Positions 1-6,153 of a DNA stretch of 7,304 nucleotides are shown here, in pieces. Under the pieces are notes generated by a model that did no database searches, was not told the DNA's origin, and saw nothing but the letters and a program-made list of their open reading frames with translations. The stretch lies in NCBI GenBank assembly GCA_902373545.1, contig CABKMZ010000091.1, positions 1-7,304 on the forward strand. The letters are read 5' to 3'. The stretch's first letter is position 1. Every line of letters starts with the position of its first letter. This stretch comes from an uncultured Actinomyces sp. Its GTDB lineage: Bacteria; Actinomycetota; Actinomycetes; Actinomycetales; Actinomycetaceae. The position numbers were made by a program, and so were the translations under genes.

Positions 1-593
1 GCACCCCACAGCCCCTCCGCGAGAGCAGCCATGCGCACCGTGTTGTCCACCACCGGGACGGATCGCCACCACCGCCCCGCCACCGACGCCACCTCCTCCA
101 TGGACGGATACGCATCCGAAGCCACCCTCGCGTGACGACCCATCGGAATCGGCACCCCCACACCCACCGCACGCACCCCCGACACATCAATCCCCTGCGA
201 CGCGGCGCTCGCGGCCAGGGCCTCGCAGGTCTGTTCCAGGCAGCCCACCAGGGAGGGGGAAGTGGGGGAGACGATGTGGGCGGCAGCCAGGACCGTGCCG
301 GAGCGGCTGAGCATGACCCCGGCGCAGGAGGTACGCGTGACGAGCAAGCCCACCGAGTGAGCGGCGGACGCATTGAGGGTCAGGAGCTGGGTGGGGCGCC
401 CGCGGCCAGAAGCGTTGGAACGCACGGGGAGCACGAAGCCTTCGTCGAGGAGAGTGGCCAGGGCGCGGCCCAGGTTCGTGCGCGAGGTGCCCAGGGCCTC
501 GCACAGCTGTGAGCGCGTCGCCGGGGAGTGGGCAAGGAAGGCAACGATACGGTCCTCCAGCGTAGGCATGGCGTGGCGCGTGAGGTAGTGCAT
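1..593 (-). CDS. ROK-family transcriptional regulator, N-terminal part (cut by window edge)
   Basis: Likely sugar-responsive repressor of the ROK (NagC/XylR-type) family; 197 codons are visible and the C-terminus lies outside the window. Residues about 10-60 form a winged helix-turn-helix (SQLCEALGTSRTNLGRALATL), followed by the RGRPTQLLTLN segment typical of the junction between the DNA-binding and ROK domains. The ROK fold then follows, with VGVGVPIP at about 145-152 and VDNTVRMAALAEGLWGA at 181-197, which matches the family's 'NDxNxAALAE..xGA' region. The ROK zinc motif would lie beyond the edge and cannot be checked. The start is the ATG at 593 because AAGGAGG lies just upstream; an ATG eight codons later has no RBS. 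It lies 155 bp downstream of the sulfatase gene on the same strand, past a stem-loop, so it may have its own promoter. I infer that it controls the sulfatase/transporter operon. The family call is firm; the effector is unknown. Confidence 0.88.
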   Translation of the reverse strand, partial: MHYLTRHAMPTLEDRIVAFLAHSPATRSQLCEALGTSRTNLGRALATLLDEGFVLPVRSNASGRGRPTQLLTLNASAAHSVGLLVTRTSCAGVMLSRSGTVLAAAHIVSPTSPSLVGCLEQTCEALAASAASQGIDVSGVRAVGVGVPIPMGRHARVASDAYPSMEEVASVAGRWWRSVPVVDNTVRMAALAEGLWG

Positions 594-596
594 GTC

Positions 597-603
597 CCTC
601 CTT
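597..603 (-). promoter_or_regulatory. Ribosome binding site of the ROK regulator gene
   Basis: AAGGAGG on the minus strand, a near-perfect anti-16S match, is followed by GAC and then the ATG at 593. The spacing of 3 nt is shorter than usual. The strength of the match still favours this start over the unsupported in-frame ATG at 569. An in-frame GTG lies further upstream but has no comparable site. Confidence 0.6.
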
Positions 604-701
604 CCCGGCGCTTCGTCGTTGATGTCCGCTCGGGGCGCTCCGGCCTCGTTGATACTTTCTATGGTACGCGTCACTGTGTGTGGTGTGCAGGGTGCACGTT
701 C

Positions 702-743
702 GCCTCGGCGACGGGATCACGCGTGTCCTCCCGCCGCCGAGGC
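702..743 (-). terminator. Stem-loop after the sulfatase gene, probable terminator
   Basis: Perfect 9-bp arms (GCCTCGGCG at 702-710 and CGCCGAGGC at 735-743) enclose a second 5-bp stem (CGGGA at 712-716 with TCCCG at 729-733) separated by one mismatched pair, giving a long nearly continuous hairpin. It begins 5 nt past the TAA of the sulfatase gene. No U-tract follows in the transcript direction, which is common for GC-rich actinobacterial terminators but leaves partial attenuation or a stabilising 3' structure as alternatives. It would separate the transporter/sulfatase operon from the ROK gene. Confidence 0.55.
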
Positions 744-748
744 CGGGG

Positions 749-2269
749 TTAGTCGCTCGTCACTTCATCCAGGTCGGAGCGCGCGGTGTTGACCAGCGGG
801 ATGTCGAAGTCCGTCATCGCCGCCATCCACTTGGCGAAGGAGTGGTCCCCGCGCTCGCGCAGCTGCAGGTACAGGTTCGTGGCCAGCTCCCTGCGGATCA
901 CGTCGTAGATGGGCACGGTGTACACGTTGTTCATCTCGGCCGGATCCAGGCGCAGGTCGTAGAGCTCGTTGATCGACTCGGGGTTGATGACGAGCTTGAA
1001 GTCCCGCGTGCGCAGCATGCGCTGCTGGAGGGGGAAATGGTGGCCGTGGAACTCGCACACGATGTCCTCGCGCCAGCCCTCAACGTCCTCGCCGCGCGTG
1101 AGGTCCACGATCGAGCGGCCATCCTCCACGAGCGAGGTGTCCAAGCCCGCGATGTCCAGGACCGTGGCCGGCAGGTCGATGAGGGAGACGAACGCGTCGG
1201 AGCGGCCCACGGTCGAGACGCCGGGGATATGGGCGATGAAGGGAACGTTGTAGATGTCGTCGTACATCATCGGGCCCTTGTCGTTGAGGCGGTGCGAGCC
1301 CGTGAACTCACCGTGGTCCGCGCAGAAGAAGACCGCCGTGTCGTCCAGGATGCCCAGCTCGCGCGCCACGTCCATGATGCGCCCGATCTCGAAGTCGATC
1401 ATCGCCGTGTATCCCCAGTAGACCGCGATGAGCTTCTTCCACTGCTCGTTCGTGAACGAGGAGGTGGACCAGTAGGTTGCGTAGTTCTGCTGGATCGGGG
1501 GCTTACCGATGAGGGAATCCCCGAAGTTTTCCGGCAGCTCAACGTCAGCCGGGTCGATCAGATCGAACCACTCGTCCGGCAGGAAGTAGGGAAGGTGAGG
1601 GCCGAAGAAGTGCACGTCCAGGCAGAAAGGCTGGCCCGAGTTCTTCCAGTCGGCCGCGTACTCGCGCAGCTTTTCGATCGCGCGGTCGGCGAGGAAACGC
1701 TCGAAGGTGGCCTCCTCGGGCTGATCCAGGCGCGCGGCGATGATGTGTCCGTCGCGCCCGCCGGGCAGCTTGCCGCGCCACAGGTCGTGCGCGCGCACGG
1801 GCGGGAGATTGTTGGCCTCGAGCCAGGCGACGTACTTCTCGTTGGCGACCGGGTTTTCGGCTCCCCAGTAGGTGTCGTCGTCCGCGCCGAACTTGTCGGG
1901 CAGGTTGTAGCCGCAGTGGTACTTGCCGACGATGCCGACGTTGTATCCGGCGTCGCGCAGCTCCTGCGTGTACGTCCATGTCCCCTCGGGAATCGAGACC
2001 TGGTAGGCGATGTTCCACTCCGGGTTGGCCAGCACCTGGTGCTTGCCCGGGCGCTTGCCCGTCATGAGGGAAGCTCGCGCCGGCGTGCAGATAGCCGTGG
2101 GGGTGAAGCAATTGGTGAACGCGAAGCCTGACTCGCCCATCGCGTCGATGACGGGGGTGCGTGCGTGGGGGTTGCCCAGGCAGCCGATCGTGTCGGTGCG
2201 GTGCTGGTCGGTCATGATGACCAGGACGTTGCGCACGTTGTTGGGGATATCCCGAGTCGTATCAGTCAT
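749..2269 (-). CDS. Cysteine-type sulfatase, cytosolic, alkaline-phosphatase superfamily
   Basis: A 506-residue hydrolase that should cleave a sulfate ester from a small sugar or glycan fragment. The catalytic signature is C61-T-P-A-R65-A-S (CxPxR), whose cysteine must be converted to formylglycine. Other family landmarks are the N-terminal metal pair D21-Q22 in MTDQHRTD, G-K116-Y-H118-C-G (the usual GKWHLG), FFGPHLPYFLP with H225, and ADHGE with D318/H319 followed by K331-G-P. Asp-Gln at the first metal site is seen in choline-sulfatase-like and phosphonate-monoesterase-like branches, so an aryl or phosphonate ester substrate is an alternative. No signal peptide or membrane segment is visible, so it should act in the cytosol on imported substrate. 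The start is the ATG at 2269, with AAGG 7 nt upstream and the conserved domain beginning at residue 13. It lies 40 bp after the MFS gene and is probably co-transcribed with it. No maturase gene is present in the window. Confidence 0.93.
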   Translation of the reverse strand: MTDTTRDIPNNVRNVLVIMTDQHRTDTIGCLGNPHARTPVIDAMGESGFAFTNCFTPTAICTPARASLMTGKRPGKHQVLANPEWNIAYQVSIPEGTWTYTQELRDAGYNVGIVGKYHCGYNLPDKFGADDDTYWGAENPVANEKYVAWLEANNLPPVRAHDLWRGKLPGGRDGHIIAARLDQPEEATFERFLADRAIEKLREYAADWKNSGQPFCLDVHFFGPHLPYFLPDEWFDLIDPADVELPENFGDSLIGKPPIQQNYATYWSTSSFTNEQWKKLIAVYWGYTAMIDFEIGRIMDVARELGILDDTAVFFCADHGEFTGSHRLNDKGPMMYDDIYNVPFIAHIPGVSTVGRSDAFVSLIDLPATVLDIAGLDTSLVEDGRSIVDLTRGEDVEGWREDIVCEFHGHHFPLQQRMLRTRDFKLVINPESINELYDLRLDPAEMNNVYTVPIYDVIRRELATNLYLQLRERGDHSFAKWMAAMTDFDIPLVNTARSDLDEVTSD

Positions 2270-2309
2270 TGCAATGCCTTTTCGTCGTTGAAATCGAAGG
2301 GGAGGGCGC

Positions 2310-3758
2310 TCACTTCTGGGTGACGACCTTGTCCATATCCTCAAGCTCAGCGCCGCTGGTCTCGGTGAGGAACTTCGCCGTGAAGATGACCGCGAGGACA
2401 CCGAAGGCGCAGTAGATCCAGTAGGTGCCAGCGGGCGACCAGCCGATGAGGAAGGGGAAGAGGAGGACGACCAGGAAGTTGACGAGGAAGTCCGCTCCCG
2501 AGGCCAGCGACATGGCCCCGCCGCGGATCGAGTTGGGGAACATCTCGCCCATGACGATGGAGAAGATCGGGCCCCACGACGAGGTGAATCCCAGGAGGAA
2601 GGTGCACAGGGCGGCGACTGCCAGGAACGCCAGGACGGGGGAGTCGGCCACGTCGGGCTTGCCGTCGACCGTGGGAGCGATCGTGAAGACGGTGGCCACG
2701 ATGCCCAGTGACACGAAGATGAGGGTGCCGCCGTAGATCAGCATGCGCTTGCGGCCCACGCGGTCCACCAGCATGATGCCCGACAGGACGCCGACGATCT
2801 TGAAGGCGGTGATCAGCAGGGTCTGGGTCAGGGCCATCGACTCGGTGAAGCCGACGGCGGCGAACAGGGAGTTCGAGTAGAAGAAGACGCCGTTGATGCC
2901 GGTAAGCTGCTGGAACGCGGCGATCGCCATGCCGACGAACACGAGGCCGCGCCACTGCGAGGACAGGATCTGCCCGATCGACAGCTTCGCGCCGCCCGTG
3001 ATTGTCAGGGACTGAGCGATGGCTTCGACGCGGTCTGCGGGATCTTCCTCGCCGCACAGCTTGGCCAGGATCTGCTCGGCCTCCTTGGTGCGACCCACGG
3101 AGACGAGGTAACGGGGAGACTCGGGGATTGTCGCCGTGAAGATGACGAAGAGGAGGGCCGGGATGATCAGGCACGCGAAGAGGACCTGCCAGGTCATGAG
3201 CCCGCCGAACGCGGGCTTGGCTGCGCCGCCCGTGATCGAGACGACCGCCGTGTTGATGAGGCCGGCGAAGAATAGGCCGAGGATGATCGCGAGCTGACGG
3301 AAGCCGATGAGACGTCCGCGGATCTCAGCGGGAGCAATCTCAGCGACGTAGCCGGGGGCGACCGTGGTCGCTGCGCCGAAGCCGATGCCGCCGACGATGC
3401 GGGTCAGGAGCAGGAAGGGGTAGCCGAAGCTGCCCAGGAGGGGAGAGATGGGCCCGAGGAGGGCCTCAACAAGCAGGAAGGGGCCGACCCACATGAGCGT
3501 GGTCTTGCGGCCGATCTTGTCGGAGATGCGTCCTGCGGCCAGGGCACCAATCAGGCCGCCGATGACGCCGGCGGCACCGGCGACGCCCTGCAGGATCGGT
3601 CCGAGCTCGAAGGTCGTTCCCACCGCCTTGATAGCGGCGTTGAGGACCATGCCCTCGAATCCGTAGAAGAAGGGACCGAGGGTGGCGATGAGAGCGAGAG
3701 TCGTTGCGTAGCGCCTCGCGTGCTTTTCGCGGGGCGTGAGAGAAGGTGTCGTTGACAT
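2310..3758 (-). CDS. MFS sugar porter (TC 2.A.1.1 family)
   Basis: A 482-residue, 12-TM major facilitator of the sugar porter family, which usually carries sugars by uniport or proton symport. Signature motifs are in order: GRISDKIGRK (76-85, loop 2-3), E140-IAP-A-E-I-RGR (140-149), PESPRYLV (212-219) leading into the central cytosolic loop, QQLTGINGVFFYS (283-295), VDRVGRKR (331-338) and GPIFSIVMGEMFPNSIRG (396-413). The length is normal for the family. The ATG at 3758 has AAGGA 7 nt upstream; an in-frame ATG 17 codons earlier would add a basic, non-conserved leader. It is the first gene of an operon with the sulfatase. I infer that it imports the sulfated sugar or the glycan fragment the sulfatase acts on; the exact substrate cannot be read from sequence. 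A 26-bp inverted repeat 72 bp upstream is the likely control site. Confidence 0.93.
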   Translation of the reverse strand: MSTTPSLTPREKHARRYATTLALIATLGPFFYGFEGMVLNAAIKAVGTTFELGPILQGVAGAAGVIGGLIGALAAGRISDKIGRKTTLMWVGPFLLVEALLGPISPLLGSFGYPFLLLTRIVGGIGFGAATTVAPGYVAEIAPAEIRGRLIGFRQLAIILGLFFAGLINTAVVSITGGAAKPAFGGLMTWQVLFACLIIPALLFVIFTATIPESPRYLVSVGRTKEAEQILAKLCGEEDPADRVEAIAQSLTITGGAKLSIGQILSSQWRGLVFVGMAIAAFQQLTGINGVFFYSNSLFAAVGFTESMALTQTLLITAFKIVGVLSGIMLVDRVGRKRMLIYGGTLIFVSLGIVATVFTIAPTVDGKPDVADSPVLAFLAVAALCTFLLGFTSSWGPIFSIVMGEMFPNSIRGGAMSLASGADFLVNFLVVLLFPFLIGWSPAGTYWIYCAFGVLAVIFTAKFLTETSGAELEDMDKVVTQK

Positions 3759-3830
3759 GTCTTCGTCCTTGAAGGTGAGGTGGTGCGCCCGCGCCTGCCG
3801 TGTGCGCATTCCTCACGCTACGCCCACTGT

Positions 3831-3856
3831 TTTGTGTCCGAAGTTACGGACATAAA
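3831..3856. promoter_or_regulatory. 26-bp inverted repeat, candidate operator for the sugar porter/sulfatase operon
   Basis: The arms are TTTGTGTCCG (3831-3840) and CGGACATAAA (3847-3856). Nine of ten positions are complementary, across a 6-bp spacer (AAGTTA). The central TGTCCG/CGGACA is perfect. It lies 72 bp before the porter ATG in a gene-free, comparatively AT-rich patch where the promoter should be. I could not fix a convincing -35/-10 pair. Repressors of the ROK and LacI types bind palindromes of this size; the ROK protein encoded at the end of the locus is the best candidate ligand, by inference. No full copy is present in front of the ROK gene. Confidence 0.55.
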
Positions 3857-3891
3857 CAAGGTAAGTGAGCTGCGACACCTTCTATTGGGAG

Positions 3892-4014
3892 TTAGCGTTG
3901 CTGGAGCACGAACTCTGGATTTGGCGCATCGGTCACCTCTGCCGAATCAGCATCGGTGATGAACGGCTCCACCTCTGCGCGCGTCGCTCCACCCGTCTCA
4001 ACATCCACGTGTTC
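3892..4014 (-). pseudogene. Decayed 3' end of a second YcgQ-like (TIGR03943/DUF1980) gene
   Basis: On the minus strand a 40-codon frame ends in DADSAEVTDAPNPEFVLQQR and TAA. The intact YcgQ-like protein upstream ends in DADSVQVTSAPDPEFVLQTR and TGA. At DNA level, 3901-3970 matches 5311-5380 at 52 of 70 ungapped positions by hand count, and a weaker match with a 1-nt shift runs to CACGTGT (4006-4012 against 5417-5423). An in-frame TGA at 4015-4017 closes the frame, and no start with an RBS exists. An in-frame GTG at 4008 could begin a 38-residue peptide but has nothing to support it. It is a remnant, not a functional gene. This fragment, together with the operator region, accounts for the 308-bp gap between the lipoprotein and porter genes. 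Confidence 0.75.
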
Positions 4015-4066
4015 TCAGAGAGACTCGGATCGTGGAGTCGGCGCTCGTCTCGCACGAATGGCGGGA

Positions 4067-5188
4067 TCAGTCGAGCCAGGCGACTGGACCATAGCCGTTG
4101 ATACCGTCATCCACGACGGGGATCGTGTGATCGCCGGTCCCATCAACGTTGAGGATGTGAAGATAATAGTCTGTGTGCGTTTTGTCCCACATGACAAACG
4201 CGAGCTGCTGAGCGTCGGGACTGACGATAATCCTGTAGCCGTCGAACAGTCGATATTTTCCTGGGTCGTCGTAGGGCTTGTAGAGACTCTTTTCCTCATA
4301 GTAGTAGCCCTGCTCCACCTTGGAGCGAGTAGTAGCGTCCGTTGCGATGTAGCTGAAGATTCCGAGGCGGTCGTCTATGTCGAAGCACTTGTTATCTTTT
4401 GAGATGCTCGAGTTGTCGGTTGCGCACAGGTGGTTCACGTCGTTTCCTTGCGCCCATCCCGTATCTATGTCCGTCGTGAGATCCGTTCCAGCCAGCAAAT
4501 TGAGATGACGATCGCGAGAGTCTGACGGTTCGATAGTGAGCACGAGTTCCGGCGTTGTGCTGCCGATTGCGACGCGATAATACATTGAGCGTGTGCCGTC
4601 ATCTTCACGGCATTCCCGCATAAAGTAGAAGTAATTGTCGGCTGAGAAGGTTGGGGCGCTATCGTAACAGTCAGCGTCTTTGTCGAGGAGCGGCACCATG
4701 GCAGATACGTCCGTGATGTTGAAGTCGGTATCGTAGTATCCGACGTGCTTGGCAGATGTCAAACTCTCGGCCCATATGCGCGTGCGGTACGAATAATCAC
4801 GGGAATAGCAGTCGTTAAAGGCGCAGTCGTGACCAGAGATCAAATCGTCGTTTTCGTCGACAGGCTTCGATCGAAATATGCGCATGGCGACCACCTGCCC
4901 CGTGGTGGGGTCGATTGCTCGGAAGCGTGCGTCAGTTCCGCGAGGGTGATAGGGGTCATCGAGGGAGTCCCCGATGATGAGTCCGTGCATCGGTTTGTCC
5001 TCGAGGGGGTCGCGAGCTACGGCGCTCGGCGACGGGGAGGCGGGTTGTGCGCTCGGTGTCGTGGGCGTAGGTGTCGTCGTGGTCGCCGGGGATGGTGCCG
5101 CTTCTGGCACAGTGGTCTTGGGAACGCAGGCGCTCATAGCGAGTACGCAGGACAAGCTGAGTGCGGCGGTGATGACGTGTCGAAACAT
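4067..5188 (-). CDS. Putative secreted lipoprotein, unknown function, with a TolB/PD40-like C-terminal blade
   Basis: A 373-residue protein that I do not recognise as a whole. MFRHVITAALSLSCVLAMSAC is a short lipoprotein signal peptide with acylation at C21 (lipobox M-S-A-C, slightly atypical at -3). Residues 22-58 are a Pro/Thr/Ser/Ala-rich wall-spanning linker. The rest is a polar, Asp/Tyr-rich extracellular domain with six further cysteines (in HDCAFNDCY, DADCYD, MRECRE, HLCATD and NKCFD), enough for three disulfides. Near the end, IIVSPDAQQLAFVMWD followed by YYLHILNVDGTGDHTIP resembles a single TolB/PD40 beta-propeller blade, so the whole domain may be a propeller. The ATG at 5188 is chosen because AAGGG lies 6 nt upstream and it gives a compact signal peptide; ATGs at 5203 and 5236 lack an RBS. 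GC is clearly below the neighbours, which suggests transfer. It is monocistronic with its own promoter. A surface binding role is possible but unproven. Confidence 0.8.
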   Translation of the reverse strand: MFRHVITAALSLSCVLAMSACVPKTTVPEAAPSPATTTTPTPTTPSAQPASPSPSAVARDPLEDKPMHGLIIGDSLDDPYHPRGTDARFRAIDPTTGQVVAMRIFRSKPVDENDDLISGHDCAFNDCYSRDYSYRTRIWAESLTSAKHVGYYDTDFNITDVSAMVPLLDKDADCYDSAPTFSADNYFYFMRECREDDGTRSMYYRVAIGSTTPELVLTIEPSDSRDRHLNLLAGTDLTTDIDTGWAQGNDVNHLCATDNSSISKDNKCFDIDDRLGIFSYIATDATTRSKVEQGYYYEEKSLYKPYDDPGKYRLFDGYRIIVSPDAQQLAFVMWDKTHTDYYLHILNVDGTGDHTIPVVDDGINGYGPVAWLD

Positions 5189-5227
5189 GGCGACCCTTGG
5201 CATGTAACTGTTGATCGGATGCATGAG

Positions 5228-5233
5228 AGTATA
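5228..5233 (-). promoter_or_regulatory. -10 promoter element of the lipoprotein gene
   Basis: TATACT on the minus strand is one base from the consensus -10 box and lies 39 nt before the ATG at 5188, giving an expected 5' UTR of about 33 nt. The -35 position carries no TTGACA-like hexamer. Instead the self-complementary CCGCGCGCGG (5245-5254) sits there, flanked by ATGTC (5237-5241) and GACAT (5264-5268). This suggests a regulated or activator-dependent promoter, but that is inference. Confidence 0.5.
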
Positions 5234-5301
5234 CACATGTCTGACCGCGCGCGGGACTGTTTGGACATATGAGCCGACGCCCGGATCGTCGTCTCACGGC
5301 C

Positions 5302-5423
5302 TCAGCGCGTCTGGAGCACGAACTCCGGATCCGGCGCGCTCGTCACCTGAACCGAATCGGCGTCGATGACCAGCGCCTTCGTCCCGCGCAGGCGCAGCGT
5401 GCCACTCACGCGCACCCACGTGT
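5302..5423. repeat. Upstream copy of the direct repeat bracketing the lipoprotein island
   Basis: This is the 3' end of the intact YcgQ-like gene. Its diverged partner is at 3892-4012, in the same orientation, 1410 bp away. The best block is 5311-5380 against 3901-3970 (52/70 identical). Beyond the stop codons, both copies also have GGACATA at a similar distance (5263-5269 and 3848-3854), so the repeated segment may once have included the downstream intergenic region. Confidence 0.65.
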
Positions 5424-6153
5424 CGGCCGGGGGCGCGGCCTCTTGAGAGCGCACCACGAAGCCGATCGCGTAGGCGTCAGCCGCGCAGCACCAGATCGCC
5501 ATGCGTGCCACCGCGAAGCTATCTCCCTGCGCCAATCGGGGAATCGCGGCCTGCCCGCGCGCCGAGGCCTCGCTCATGACGAAGCCCGTCAGCTCCACCC
5601 GCTGCCCGTCGTGCACCTTCCCGTGAGACGTCAGCTCGTCAATCTGCGCGGAAAAGTTCTCCGTCGTCAGCTCCAGCGTCCCGGACGCCGAGGCCTGGGC
5701 CGCGCCCCCGCTCTGGCTCCCATCGGGGGCCTGGCCCTGGGCGCCCCCATCCCCGTCGGTGGGGGAGGGGGAGGGGCTTTGCTCGGGCGTGTCGGCGGGG
5801 TCCGCCACGGCCTCGTCCTCGGCGTTGGCCGCGCGTGCGCTCATGGTGGTCGCGGCCAGCTCCGAGGGGGAGACGCGGAAGGGGAGGATGAGGATCAGGG
5901 CGGCCAGGAGGGCGACGAGTCCGCGCGTGAGTCCCTTGCGGGAGGTGGGTGAGTCCTCGCCTGTGCCCAGGCGCGAGGACATTGCTAGCGCGCAGGCCAG
6001 GAGCCCGACTCCCGACGCGATGATGCCCAGGCGCGCCGACGGGGGGACGAAGGATCCGTAACGACCCGACAGGGCCACCCACGCCAGGCTGGCGCCCAGG
6101 CCGGCCAGGCTCAGCGTCTCCACGGCGGGTGCGATTCGGTCGATAAGCTTCAC
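5302..6153 (-). CDS. YcgQ-like putative permease subunit (TIGR03943/DUF1980)
   Basis: A 283-residue membrane protein that pairs with a COG0701 permease. Three hydrophobic segments (about 10-29, 42-59 and 77-91) are followed by a low-complexity Ser/Pro/Gly/Ala linker (about 105-158). A soluble extracytoplasmic domain comes next, with the family hallmarks VELTGFV (186-192), ARMAIWCCAADAYAIGFVV (216-234, containing the CC-A-A-D motif C222, C223, D226) and WVRVSGTL (246-253). The GTG at 6153 is taken as the start: its last two bases overlap the TGA of the permease gene (GTGA), and GGGAG lies 7 nt upstream. The in-frame ATG at 6192 has no RBS and sits inside the permease coding region. The overlap implies translational coupling and a stoichiometric complex. 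Function is unproven; the paired cysteines hint at metal or thiol chemistry. A decayed copy of its C-terminus lies at 3892-4014. Confidence 0.85.
   Translation of the reverse strand: MKLIDRIAPAVETLSLAGLGASLAWVALSGRYGSFVPPSARLGIIASGVGLLACALAMSSRLGTGEDSPTSRKGLTRGLVALLAALILILPFRVSPSELAATTMSARAANAEDEAVADPADTPEQSPSPSPTDGDGGAQGQAPDGSQSGGAAQASASGTLELTTENFSAQIDELTSHGKVHDGQRVELTGFVMSEASARGQAAIPRLAQGDSFAVARMAIWCCAADAYAIGFVVRSQEAAPPADTWVRVSGTLRLRGTKALVIDADSVQVTSAPDPEFVLQTR

Noticed and set aside
686..698. GTGCA-GGG-TGCAC inverted repeat upstream of the ROK gene as an operator.
   Set aside because: The arms are only 5 bp and there is no second copy or promoter element to anchor it.
187..720. A 177-codon minus-strand frame covering the ROK gene.
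   Set aside because: Its product is Pro/Arg/His-rich with no domain. The ROK motifs lie in a different minus-strand frame starting at 593.
680..2131. A 483-codon open frame on the plus strand, antisense to the sulfatase gene.
   Set aside because: It is rich in Val, Arg, Glu and Asp without recognisable motifs, as expected for a mirror frame of a GC-biased gene. The opposite strand carries the complete sulfatase motif set.
3956..4402. A 148-codon plus-strand frame over the lipoprotein 3' end and the gap.
   Set aside because: No RBS and no recognisable domain; it overlaps a decayed gene fragment read from the other strand.
4745..5272. A 175-codon plus-strand frame antisense to the lipoprotein gene.
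   Set aside because: The minus-strand frame has a lipoprotein signal peptide, RBS and -10 box; this one has none of these and is low-complexity Arg/Gly in places.
5273..5293. Small hairpin CGACG/CGTCG (5275-5279, 5287-5291) past the YcgQ stop as a terminator.
   Set aside because: A 5-bp stem with no T-run is within chance expectation in DNA this GC-rich.
5269..5952. A 227-codon plus-strand frame antisense to the YcgQ-like gene.
   Set aside because: Arg/Gly/His-rich shadow frame; the minus strand holds the recognised TIGR03943 protein with a coupled start.
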